Positions 41,397 through 49,525 of a stretch of 64,000 nucleotides of DNA are shown piece after piece. Source of the DNA: JAWLFY01 sp041685355 (GTDB lineage: Bacteria; Planctomycetota; Planctomycetia; Pirellulales; Pirellulaceae); contig JAWLFY010000005.1 in assembly GCA_041685355.1 (NCBI GenBank), forward strand, positions 11,713 to 75,712. The letters are read 5' to 3'. The translations under genes and the position numbers were made by a program. The notes under the pieces were generated by a model that saw only the letters and a list, made by a program, of their open reading frames with translations, was not told the origin of the DNA and ran no database searches. Position 1 is the first letter of the stretch. Each line of letters opens with the position of its first letter.

Positions 41397-42980
41397 TCAC
41401 GCGTTGAACGTGCGGAGCATCTTGCGGCCCTTGAACAGGTGAAACAGTTCGGCGGCGCCGAGCGGGCGCATTCGCCCCTCGACCGCCTGGTCGATCGTTT
41501 CCAACCCGTCGGTCACGACGCGGCACGTCGTCCCGTCGCGGACCGCCCGAAACACGCCGGCGTGTTCGTCCAAGAAGAAACCGAGCAATTCCGGCTCGAT
41601 CGATTCGTACTCGCTCCGGTCGAGGTGTCGCGTCAGCGGGTCGATCAACCGCCGCTGGGCCTCGTTGAGCTGGTCGGCGGGGACGGTGAAGATCTCAGGG
41701 TGCTCGGCCTGCCAACCCGCATAAATCGCATAAATGTCTTCGTTCGGGAGGTCGGCGACATCGGCTGACAAGGCGAACACGGCGGGTCCCGTCATCCCGA
41801 CGTTGCTGTATCGCTGGTCGCCGAAACTGTACTCGAAGCGAACCAAGCGGACGTCGACCGGCTCTTCGAAACTTGGCCACATCATCCGCCGCGACGCGAT
41901 GACCTCGACCGACGTCGGGGGAACGCCCATCTGTTGTGGTTGCGAAAGCCACAACGCCATCTCCGCCTCGGCCGTCGCCGACTCGTCTCGCCACCGCGGA
42001 TCGACCCGGTTGCCGAGACCCAGTTCGTCCAGATAGTGAATCGCACGCAGCCGTGCCGCGGGCTCGGCGGTTAATTCGATGAGCCGCTGCTCGCCGGACT
42101 GCTCGCCCAACCGCGCGAGTGCCCCGGCGGCCTCACACTGCACCCGGCGATGGCGGAGCTCGACGGTCCGGTTCAGACTCCCGATCGCTGACCGGTCCCC
42201 GATGATCCCGAGCGCGTCACATAGCGAGACCGCCAAAGCCACCGCTTCCCCCAGTCGCGATTGCACCTCGGTCACGTCGTCGCCGAACGAACGGGGGTCC
42301 TCCTCGAACCGGTCCAGCCGGTGTGCGATCTCTCCGAGCAACGCGTCGAGCGTCGCCACCCGGTCGGCGGCCGGATGGGTCGGCGTCCGACCGACACGGG
42401 TGACGTAATTGGCCAAATCCAACACCGGGGCGGCGAGCGGCGGTCGGTCGAGCAGTTCGAGCAGCGCCGGGAATACCGCGTCGATCGGCCAGTCGTCGTT
42501 TTGCATCAACGGACTCAGCAGGTGGCCCGCTTCCATCCAATCTCGCGGCGGATGAATCGGGATCGCCGAGGCGAGCGCGGTCAGCGACTCACGCCCCCGA
42601 TCCATCGACAACAGCTGGAGCAACAAATGCGTGTTCGGCGTCGGTTGGGGCAACGCCTCGAGCACCCCGGTGACCGAATCCGCTTCGATCCCCCCCTCCG
42701 CCGCGACTCCCGTCCGCAGCGCCGTCAGATGCACCAGCCGCAGCAACCCTCCGAGAATCGCCGGGTCGGATGTCGCGAGCGTTTCCCGATTCCGGCACAG
42801 CTCCGCGAGCATCACCCCGGCGTCGAGTGTCGGCTCCTGGGCCAGTTCATGGAGCCGAACGCCGGCTTGAACCGGGTCCGCCTCCGGGCCGAGCAAGGGG
42901 GTTAGATAGTCGTGCGGTAAGATGGTGCCGATCCTCGATACGGATGACGATCCCTGACGGGGGAAACAGTTTGTTCCCAT
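41397..42980 (-). CDS. HEAT-repeat-like protein, first gene of the FtsK cluster
   Basis: 527 residues, no signal peptide or membrane segment. Residues ~60-350 are alpha-helical repeats of HEAT/PBS-lyase type (LLLQLLSMDRGRESLTALASA, ALGIIGDRSAIGSLNRTVELR, RRVQCEAAGALARLGEQSGE). The C-terminal ~170 residues are a separate alpha/beta-looking domain (VRLVRFEYSFGDQRYSNVGMTGP, then EDIYAIYAGWQAEHPEIF) that I do not recognise. The gene is 63 bases upstream of the WXG100-like gene on the same strand and probably cotranscribed with it and the ATPase, so a scaffold or substrate-recruitment role in that system is reasonable but inferred. There is no strong Shine-Dalgarno; a later start near SRIGTILPHD is possible. 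Confidence 0.78.
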   Translation of the reverse strand: MGTNCFPRQGSSSVSRIGTILPHDYLTPLLGPEADPVQAGVRLHELAQEPTLDAGVMLAELCRNRETLATSDPAILGGLLRLVHLTALRTGVAAEGGIEADSVTGVLEALPQPTPNTHLLLQLLSMDRGRESLTALASAIPIHPPRDWMEAGHLLSPLMQNDDWPIDAVFPALLELLDRPPLAAPVLDLANYVTRVGRTPTHPAADRVATLDALLGEIAHRLDRFEEDPRSFGDDVTEVQSRLGEAVALAVSLCDALGIIGDRSAIGSLNRTVELRHRRVQCEAAGALARLGEQSGEQRLIELTAEPAARLRAIHYLDELGLGNRVDPRWRDESATAEAEMALWLSQPQQMGVPPTSVEVIASRRMMWPSFEEPVDVRLVRFEYSFGDQRYSNVGMTGPAVFALSADVADLPNEDIYAIYAGWQAEHPEIFTVPADQLNEAQRRLIDPLTRHLDRSEYESIEPELLGFFLDEHAGVFRAVRDGTTCRVVTDGLETIDQAVEGRMRPLGAAELFHLFKGRKMLRTFNA

Positions 42981-43124
42981 TGTCCGCCGGTCGTCGAGGC
43001 CGTCAATTCGGCGCCCGACGCGTGCCCGACGTGCGGTCGCGGGTTAGACTCGGTGACCGAAGCGACCCTCCGCCGGAACCGTTTGGCCCCGTCTCGGCTC
43101 ACCCGCCGCTTCCCCTCCCCGATC

Positions 43125-43200
43125 GAATCCGCCGAATCCGCCTGTGAATCCGCTGAATCCGCCTGTGAATCCGCTGAATCCGCCTGCCGAACCGAATCCG
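43125..43200. repeat. 21-bp tandem repeat upstream of the sulfatase gene
   Basis: Units of GAATCCGCCTGTGAATCCGC plus T (43134-43154, 43155-43175), with partial copies on both sides. They lie in the ~250-base gap between the divergent HEAT-like and sulfatase genes and end about 40 bases before the sulfatase ATG. Confidence 0.9.
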
Positions 43201-43237
43201 CCGGCCGAACCGATCCGCCACCCCGATTGAACCCGCC

Positions 43238-45064
43238 ATGTTTCCCGATTCCCCCCGATCGCTCGCCGTCACCGCGGCCGCGGTGCTTGCCATTACCGCG
43301 ATGCCTGCCATCACCGCGATGTCTGCCGCTTCCCTCGCCGCCGCCGACGAGTCGACTTCACGCCCCAACGTCGTGATCGTGATCACCGACGACCAGGGCT
43401 ACGGCGACCTTGGTTGCCACGGAAACCCGGTCTTGAAGACGCCGCAACTGGACCGACTGCACGCCGATTCGGTGCGGCTCGCCGACTACCACGTCGCCCC
43501 CACCTGCTCCCCGACGCGGGCGGCGTTGCTGACCGGGCACTGGACGAACCGGACCGGGGTTTGGCACACGATCATGGGCCGATCGATGCTCCGCCGGGAC
43601 GAAGTCACGATCGGCGAGATCTTTCGGCAAGCCGGTTATCAGACCGGGATGTTCGGCAAATGGCACCTCGGCGACAACCATCCCTACCGGCCCGAAGACC
43701 GAGGTTTTACCGAGGTCGTCCGACATGGCGGCGGCGGGGTCGGACAAACGCCCGACTATTGGGACAACGCATATTTCGACGGGCACTACTGGCACAACGG
43801 CGATCCGATCCCGGCCGAAGGATTCTGCACCGACGTTTTCTTCGACCACGCGAAGCGATTCATTGGTGACTGTGGCCGGGAAGGGAAACCGTTTCTCGCC
43901 TACATCAGCACCAACGCACCCCACGGCCCGATGCACGCCCCCCAAGCGGCGAGCGCCCCGTATCAAGATCTGGGCGTCAACGTGGCCAATTTCTTCGGGA
44001 TGATCGCGAACATCGACGAGAACGTCGGGGCGCTCCGGGAATTTCTCCGCGAGGAAGGGCTCGAGGAAAACACGATCTTGATTTTCACCACTGACAACGG
44101 GACCGCCGCCGGAGACCGCGTGTTCGACGCCGGGATGCGGGGAAAGAAAGGGAGCGAGTACGACGGCGGGCACCGCGTCCCGTTCTTCGTCCGCTGGCCC
44201 GCCGGCGGGCTCACCGGGGGCCGCGACGTGACCCCGATCACGGCCCACGTCGACGTCGTCCCGACGCTCGCCGACTGGTGTGGGGTGACCCCGCCGTCCG
44301 AACTCCGATTCGACGGCGTCTCGCTGCGACCGCTGTTTGACGGTTCAGCCGAAGATTGGCCCGACCGGATTTTGGTCACCGACTCGCAACGCGTCAAAGA
44401 TCCGATCAAGTGGCGAAAAAGCGCCGTGATGACTTCGCGTTGGCGGCTGAACAATCGCGACGAGCTGTACGACATCGACGCCGACCCGGGGCAAAAGCGA
44501 GACGTCTCGGCCGACCACCCCGAGGTCGTGCAGCGGCTGCGAGCGTTCTACGACTCGTGGTGGGCGGAACTCGAACCGAGCTTCTCCGACGCCACCGCGA
44601 TCGACTTAGGACACCCCGCCGAAAACCCCGCCCGGCTGACCTCGCACGATTGGATTACGACACGGCTGACGCCATGGAACCAATCCCACATCCGCGCCGC
44701 GATGCAGGGGAAGGAGAACACCGGGTTTTGGAACGTGAACGTCGTCCAACCGGGGGCGTATGAGATCCGACTTCGCCGCTGGCCTGCCGAAGTCGATGCC
44801 GCGATCGACGCCCCACTCCCCCCCGGCGAGGACGTCCCCGGCGCCAAGGCGTACCGAACGACCCCCGGGAAGGCGATCCCCGCCGTCCGGGCAACGCTCA
44901 CCATTGGCGACGAAGTGTTCACCACCGATGTCGCCTCGGGTGTCGATGAGGCGAACTTCCGAGTCCGGCTCCCGGCCGGCCGGACGACGATGGCGGCGAC
45001 CTTGGAAACCGCCGACGGCGAAACTTACGGTGCCTACTACGCCTACGTCGAATTGACCGAGTGA
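43238..45064 (+). CDS. Secreted arylsulfatase-type sulfatase
   Basis: 608 residues with a signal peptide (SLAVTAAAVLAITAM, processed near SLAAADE). The sulfatase domain opens RPNVVIVITDDQGYGDLGCHG with metal-binding D51-D52. The formylglycine motif is C90-S-P-T-R followed by AALLTG, so it needs a formylglycine-generating enzyme or anaerobic maturase, not seen here. GKWHLGD, APHGPMHAP and TTDNGT supply further active-site residues. After the catalytic domain (~1-455) an extra ~150-residue beta-rich C-terminal part (VVQPGAYEIRLRRWPAE) resembles an added carbohydrate-contact domain. It likely removes sulfate from algal polysaccharide. It is followed by a DUF1080 gene after ~115 bases. Confidence 0.96.
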   Translation: MFPDSPRSLAVTAAAVLAITAMPAITAMSAASLAAADESTSRPNVVIVITDDQGYGDLGCHGNPVLKTPQLDRLHADSVRLADYHVAPTCSPTRAALLTGHWTNRTGVWHTIMGRSMLRRDEVTIGEIFRQAGYQTGMFGKWHLGDNHPYRPEDRGFTEVVRHGGGGVGQTPDYWDNAYFDGHYWHNGDPIPAEGFCTDVFFDHAKRFIGDCGREGKPFLAYISTNAPHGPMHAPQAASAPYQDLGVNVANFFGMIANIDENVGALREFLREEGLEENTILIFTTDNGTAAGDRVFDAGMRGKKGSEYDGGHRVPFFVRWPAGGLTGGRDVTPITAHVDVVPTLADWCGVTPPSELRFDGVSLRPLFDGSAEDWPDRILVTDSQRVKDPIKWRKSAVMTSRWRLNNRDELYDIDADPGQKRDVSADHPEVVQRLRAFYDSWWAELEPSFSDATAIDLGHPAENPARLTSHDWITTRLTPWNQSHIRAAMQGKENTGFWNVNVVQPGAYEIRLRRWPAEVDAAIDAPLPPGEDVPGAKAYRTTPGKAIPAVRATLTIGDEVFTTDVASGVDEANFRVRLPAGRTTMAATLETADGETYGAYYAYVELTE

Positions 45065-45180
45065 CGCCAGCCGTTCCCTTTGCCACCACCGCCTCTACAA
45101 TCGCCTGGGCGTCGTCAATTCGCGATCTCCGCTTCGTTCTCGCGCGTCCCCCTCATTTCCCCCACGCCGGAGTCCCTTTT

Positions 45181-45909
45181 ATGAATCGCCTCTCTCTCTC
45201 CCTCGCGCTCCCCGCCGCGATCCTGGTTTCCGTATCCTCGCTGACCCTCCCGGCTCGGGGCGAAGAGGGGAAAGGCGATCCCGTATCGTTGTTCAACGGC
45301 AAGGACCTGACCGGCTGGGTCGGCCGTGACGACTTGTGGTCGGTGAAAGGTGGCGCGATCGTCGGCCGCACGACCGAGGAAGACCCGATCGACGGCAACA
45401 CGTTCCTGATCTGGAAAGGTGGCCAGCCGAGCGACTTCGAGCTGATCGTCGAGTTCAAGATTGACAGCGGAAATTCGGGAATCCAGTACCGCAGCGAAGT
45501 GCTCGACGAGGAAAAATTCGTCGTCGGCGGATACCAAGCCGACATCGACTTCTCGAACCGCTACGCCGGAATCGTTTATTCCGAGCGGACCGGTCGAGGG
45601 ATCCTCGCCGAACGGGGCGAGAAGGTCACGATCGGCAAGGATGGGAAGAAAGAGATCGACCGGTTCGCCGACGGGACGTCGCTCGGTGCCGGGATCCACC
45701 CGGGAAAGTGGAACGAATTCCGGATCGTCGCCGACGGGAACCACCTGGTTCAATACATCAACGGGGCAAAGGTCAGCGAGGTGATCGATGGCGAGACCGA
45801 CAAGGCGAAAAAGTCGGGCGTGATCGCGCTGCAGCTCCACCAGGGCCCGGCGATGGTCGTGTCGTTCAAAAACTTGACGCTTCGGCCGCTCGGCGAGACC
45901 AAGGAATAG
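45181..45909 (+). CDS. Secreted DUF1080 (3-keto-disaccharide hydrolase-like) protein
   Basis: 242 residues with a signal peptide (MNRLSLSLALPAAILVSVSS, cleavage near ARGEE). The mature protein is a single complete DUF1080 domain: VSLFNGKDLTGWVGRDDLWSV at the start, SDFELIVEFKIDSGNSGIQYRS in the middle and VVSFKNLTLRPLG at the end. It is shorter than, and clearly different from, the DUF1080 protein at 3105-3875. The ATG is preceded by a pyrimidine-rich run without a Shine-Dalgarno. Sitting directly after a secreted sulfatase, it probably takes part in the same extracellular polysaccharide breakdown; activity is inferred. Confidence 0.92.
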   Translation: MNRLSLSLALPAAILVSVSSLTLPARGEEGKGDPVSLFNGKDLTGWVGRDDLWSVKGGAIVGRTTEEDPIDGNTFLIWKGGQPSDFELIVEFKIDSGNSGIQYRSEVLDEEKFVVGGYQADIDFSNRYAGIVYSERTGRGILAERGEKVTIGKDGKKEIDRFADGTSLGAGIHPGKWNEFRIVADGNHLVQYINGAKVSEVIDGETDKAKKSGVIALQLHQGPAMVVSFKNLTLRPLGETKE

Positions 45910-45950
45910 CGTACCGTTTCCGTCCGGCTATCATGAAGACGGAGGAGATC

Positions 45951-46616
45951 ATGGCAAAATCGATATGGCCGAGTGACGAAAAGACCGATGTCCTGCTCCG
46001 CCGTGCGCGGGAAGGGAGCGAGGACGCGGTCAATCAGTTGCTGGAGCGGCACCGTGTGCCGATCCGGCGGATGGTCGAGATGCGTCTGGATCGGAAGGTC
46101 CAGCGGCGGATCGACGTCAGCGACGTCGTCCAAGAGGTGATGGTCGAGGCGAGCGGACGGCTGACGAAGTACCTCGACGACCCCGCGATGGCGTTCCACC
46201 TGTGGCTCCGCCAAATCGCTTGGGACCAGATCATCGACACCTACCGACGGCACCGGGTCAGCGCTAAACGGAGCATGGACCGGGAACAGCCGATGGAGGC
46301 CGCCGCCCCCGACCATTCGACGTTGGACTTAGCGATCCAGTTGTGTGACCCCGCGATGACGCCCGCCGCCGTCGCGACCCAGCGGGAGATCGCCGAGAAG
46401 GTCGAATCGGCGATCGGACGGCTCGACGAGACCGACCGCGAGGTGATCCTGATGCGGCACTACGAACATTTATCGAACCTGGAGATCGCCGAGGTCTTGG
46501 GGCTCAACCCCCCCGCGGCGAGCATGCGGTATCTTCGCGCCGTCCGTCGGTTGCGGACGCTGCTGGAGGCGGAGGACGCGGAGGGCGAGAACGCCCCCAG
46601 CGACGCCCACGCGTGA
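45951..46616 (+). CDS. ECF-type sigma factor of the kinase-associated planctomycete type
   Basis: 221 residues. Region 2: DAVNQLLERHRVPIRRMVEMRLD, RRIDVSDVVQEVMVEAS and AFHLWLRQIAWDQIIDTYRRHR. Region 4: LDETDREVILMRHYEHLSNLEIAEVLG followed by PAASMRYLRAVRRLR. A GGAGGAG three bases before the ATG at 45951 selects that start over the ATG at 45933. It has no anti-sigma gene; instead its stop overlaps the GTG start of a membrane Ser/Thr kinase (GTGA). ECF/kinase pairs of this kind are common in planctomycetes, where phosphorylation by the partner is thought to switch the sigma factor on. Confidence 0.95.
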   Translation: MAKSIWPSDEKTDVLLRRAREGSEDAVNQLLERHRVPIRRMVEMRLDRKVQRRIDVSDVVQEVMVEASGRLTKYLDDPAMAFHLWLRQIAWDQIIDTYRRHRVSAKRSMDREQPMEAAAPDHSTLDLAIQLCDPAMTPAAVATQREIAEKVESAIGRLDETDREVILMRHYEHLSNLEIAEVLGLNPPAASMRYLRAVRRLRTLLEAEDAEGENAPSDAHA

Positions 46617-48466
46617 GCGATCAGGAACGGCAACGGGCCGCGCTCCCCGAGCAACATGAACACACCGAGCAACATGAACACACCGAGCAACATGAACACA
46701 CCGAGCAACATGAACAACAGCTCGCGGACCTGCTCGCCGAACTGACCGACGCGGTGTGTCGTGGCGAGCCGGTCGATTTCGATGCCACGTGTTCCCGACA
46801 CCCGCATCTTGCTGACGAGCTCCGCGGCGTGTGGGGCGCCGTATTGGTGACCGATACCGCGGCCTCGGCCCAAGAGGAACGTCCCCGCCACGAGTCTGTC
46901 GACGAGGACGGCGGCAGCGAAAGCGACGACGGATCATCGGGCCGGTGGCGGGGGATCGAGTTGCCGACGACCGTCGGTGACTACGAACTGCTCGAGGAGG
47001 TCGGTCGGGGCGGCATGGGGGTCGTGTTCCGGGCCCGTCAGATCAGCCTCGATCGTGAGGTCGCGGTCAAGATGATCCTCCGGGGTCGACTTGCCAGCGA
47101 CGCGGATCTCCACCGCTTCCTCGCCGAAGCCTCCGCGACCGCCAAGCTCGAGCACCCCAACATCGTCCCGGTCTACGACGTCGGTGACGTCAACGGACGC
47201 CCCTTCTTCAGCATGAAGTTTATCGAAGGGGAGACCCTGGCCGACCGGCTTCGTGACGGGCCGTTACCGCAGCGGGAAGCGGCGAGGCTGATCGCCGTAG
47301 TCGCCCGGGCGATCGGATTCGCCCACCGCCAAGGGATCCTGCACCGTGACCTCAAGCCGAGCAACATCCTGCTCGCGCGGGACGGGACCCCGATGATCAG
47401 CGATTTCGGGCTCGCGAAGCGGGTCGGGACGAAGGTCGACCTGACACGCAGCGGCATGCTCGTCGGGACGCCCGCCTACATGTCGCCGGAACAGGCCGGG
47501 GGACGCCGCGCCGCGGTCGGCCCCGCCAGCGACGTCTACAGCCTCGGCTGTGTCCTCTACGCCACCCTCACCGGTCGCCCGCCGTTCGTCGCCGAGTCAC
47601 CGATGGAGCTGGTGATGCTGGTCATCGAGCAGGAACCGCCGCCGCCACGGAACCTCCGACCCGGTATCGATCGTGATCTGGAAATGATCGTCGTCCGCTG
47701 CCTGCAGAAACCCGCCGACCTCCGATACGGGTCGGCCGACGCGTTCGCCGATGACCTCGAGGCGTACCTCGCCGACGAGCGGGTCGCGGCCCGAAGCGGC
47801 CACTTCAACCAAGTCGTCGCGCGGCTGTTCCGCGAAACCCACCACGCGGCGGTTCTCGAGAACTGGGGACTGCTCTGGATGTGGCACTCGCTCGTCCTCT
47901 TGCTCGCCTGCCTGGCGACGTGGTCGCTCGACGTCGCCGGCGTCACCCAACGGGGCGCCTACGCGTCGGTCTGGACCCTCGGGCTCGGGGCGTGGGCCGC
48001 CGTCTTCTGGAAACTCCGACAACGGATGGGGCCGGTCACGTTCATCGAACGACAAGTCGCCCACGTGTGGGGCGCCAGCATGATCGCGATCGCGCTGCTG
48101 TTCCCGCTCGAATGGTGGCTCGAAATGCCCGTGCTCAGCCTCTCCCCGATGCTCGGGGTGATCAGCGCGATGGTGTTTATCATCAAGGCGGGGATGCTTA
48201 GCGGGACCTTCTATGCCCAAGCCGTCGCGCTCCTGATCGCGTCGATCGCGATGGCCCTCATCCCGCAAGCCTCGCACCTGATCTTCGGCGTCGTCGCCGC
48301 CGCCTGCTTCTATATCCCGGGGCTCAAATACCAACGCCGTCGCGGTCGCCCCTCCGACGATTCCGGCGTGAGCAAATCCTCGTCGGGCGGCTCCCGATCA
48401 GCTTCGAATCGTTCGGTATCAAGAACACCTTCTTTCCCTCCCGATCATGGATCCGTTCATGAGTGA
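46613..48466 (+). CDS. Membrane Ser/Thr protein kinase, coupled to the ECF sigma gene
   Basis: 617 residues from a GTG overlapping the sigma stop. Residues ~13-36 are four HEHTEQ-type repeats from an 18-base DNA repeat. An N-terminal acidic region with a TPR-free helix (ADLLAELTDAVCRG) precedes the kinase domain (~123-395), with GRGGMGVVFRA, VAVK (K153), HRDLKPSN (D246), DFG (264-266) and GTPAYMSPEQAGG; all catalytic residues are present. About five or six membrane segments fill ~420-585 (LLWMWHSLVLLLACLATW, YASVWTLGLGAWAAVFW, SMIAIALLFPLEWWL and others), replacing the usual single-pass sensor. The Ser-rich tail could be phosphorylated. It is predicted to signal to the neighbouring sigma factor. 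Confidence 0.95.
   Translation: MSDQERQRAALPEQHEHTEQHEHTEQHEHTEQHEQQLADLLAELTDAVCRGEPVDFDATCSRHPHLADELRGVWGAVLVTDTAASAQEERPRHESVDEDGGSESDDGSSGRWRGIELPTTVGDYELLEEVGRGGMGVVFRARQISLDREVAVKMILRGRLASDADLHRFLAEASATAKLEHPNIVPVYDVGDVNGRPFFSMKFIEGETLADRLRDGPLPQREAARLIAVVARAIGFAHRQGILHRDLKPSNILLARDGTPMISDFGLAKRVGTKVDLTRSGMLVGTPAYMSPEQAGGRRAAVGPASDVYSLGCVLYATLTGRPPFVAESPMELVMLVIEQEPPPPRNLRPGIDRDLEMIVVRCLQKPADLRYGSADAFADDLEAYLADERVAARSGHFNQVVARLFRETHHAAVLENWGLLWMWHSLVLLLACLATWSLDVAGVTQRGAYASVWTLGLGAWAAVFWKLRQRMGPVTFIERQVAHVWGASMIAIALLFPLEWWLEMPVLSLSPMLGVISAMVFIIKAGMLSGTFYAQAVALLIASIAMALIPQASHLIFGVVAAACFYIPGLKYQRRRGRPSDDSGVSKSSSGGSRSASNRSVSRTPSFPPDHGSVHE
46649..46718 (+). repeat. 18-bp in-frame tandem repeat near the kinase start
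   Basis: Three perfect copies of GAGCAACATGAACACACC and a fourth that diverges at its end encode EQHEHT units in the N-terminal region of the kinase. Confidence 0.93.
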
Positions 48467-49283
48467 TCGCTCGGTTCGTCGCCGCTTGCTGATGCCCGCG
48501 TTGTGGTTGTTGTCCGGGTTGGTCGCACCGGCGATCCTGGCGGACGACTCGCCACAGCGGCTACGAGTACTCAGCTACAACATTCACCATGGCGAGGGGG
48601 TCGACGGGGTGCTGGATTTGCCGCGGATCGCTCGCGTGATCCGATCGGTCGATCCCCACGTCGTCGCGTTGCAAGAGGTCGATCAGAACGTCGAACGGAC
48701 CGGCACGGTCGATCAGCCGACAGAACTGGCTCGGTTGACCGAAATGGAGGTCGCGTTCGGGGCGAACATTGAGCTGCAAGGTGGTCACTACGGCAACGCG
48801 ATCCTGTCGCGGTTGCCGGTCGTTCGCCACACCAATCATCGGCTGCCGAACCGGGACGACGGCGAACAACGTGGCGTGCTCGCGGCGGAGTTGGCACTGC
48901 CGGGGACTGACGAATCGCTCCGTTTCTTGGCGACGCATTTCGATCATCGCCGTGACGACCGGGAGCGTCTCGCGTCGGCCAAAGCGGTGGACATGATCGT
49001 CAGCCGCGAGCCACGAATGCCGACGATCCTCGCGGGCGACTTGAATGACGTCCCGTCGAGCCGGGTGCTGGGGGCGTTCAGCGGAATTTGGAAACGGGCC
49101 AACGACGAGCCGTTGGCGACGATCCCGGTGGATCGCCCGACGCGGCAAATCGATTACATCCTCGTGCGGCCGGCCGAGCGATGGCGGGTGATCGATGTGC
49201 GGGTGCTCGAAGAATCGGTCGCGTCCGATCACCGCGCGATTTTCGCGGAGCTCGAGCTGATGCCGGCACCTCCGGAGAACTGA
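48447..49283 (+). CDS. Exported endonuclease/exonuclease/phosphatase family protein
   Basis: 278 residues; a second ATG 12 bases downstream (48459) would give 274. Both starts lie inside the end of the kinase gene. A signal peptide follows the Arg cluster (RRRLLMPALWLLSGLVAPAILA). The EEP domain has LRVLSYNIHHGEG, VALQEVDQN (metal-binding Glu), THFDHRRDD, ILAGDLNDVPSS and the final SDHRAIFAEL, so the Asn, Glu, Asp, Asn and Asp-His active-site set is complete. Targets in this family range from nucleic acids to sphingomyelin and inositol phosphates; the exported form suggests extracellular phosphate scavenging, not known from sequence. Convergent with the giant TPR gene. Confidence 0.92.
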   Translation: MDPFMSDRSVRRRLLMPALWLLSGLVAPAILADDSPQRLRVLSYNIHHGEGVDGVLDLPRIARVIRSVDPHVVALQEVDQNVERTGTVDQPTELARLTEMEVAFGANIELQGGHYGNAILSRLPVVRHTNHRLPNRDDGEQRGVLAAELALPGTDESLRFLATHFDHRRDDRERLASAKAVDMIVSREPRMPTILAGDLNDVPSSRVLGAFSGIWKRANDEPLATIPVDRPTRQIDYILVRPAERWRVIDVRVLEESVASDHRAIFAELELMPAPPEN

Positions 49284-49288
49284 GAGCC

Positions 49289-49369
49289 ATCCGAAAAGGG
49301 GCCGACCCTTTGTAGGTTTCCAGCGAACCACCGGCTCGCTCCGAGAGAGGATCGGACCCCTTTTCGGAT
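49289..49369. terminator. Large palindrome between convergent genes, probable bidirectional terminator
   Basis: ATCCGAAAAGGGGCCGAC (from 49289) pairs imperfectly with ATCGGACCCCTTTTCGGAT (49351-49369). The A-rich left and T-rich right edges read as a terminator from either side. It lies just after the EEP gene and before the end of the convergent giant TPR gene. Its right half matches the repeat at 34268-34304, so it is probably a dispersed palindromic repeat used as a terminator. Confidence 0.65.
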
Positions 49370-49525
49370 AGGCACTGAACACGGACGACGTCGTTTCGGA
49401 GTTCGCGTCCCGCCGCACGCTTCCACGTTCAAGGCAAGCCGAGTCACCCTACGAAAACCTCGTGCGCCGACCGGCGAAGCTTGGATCGACGGTTCGGGGA
49501 ACGAGCTGCGTCCCGTTCTTTCCGC

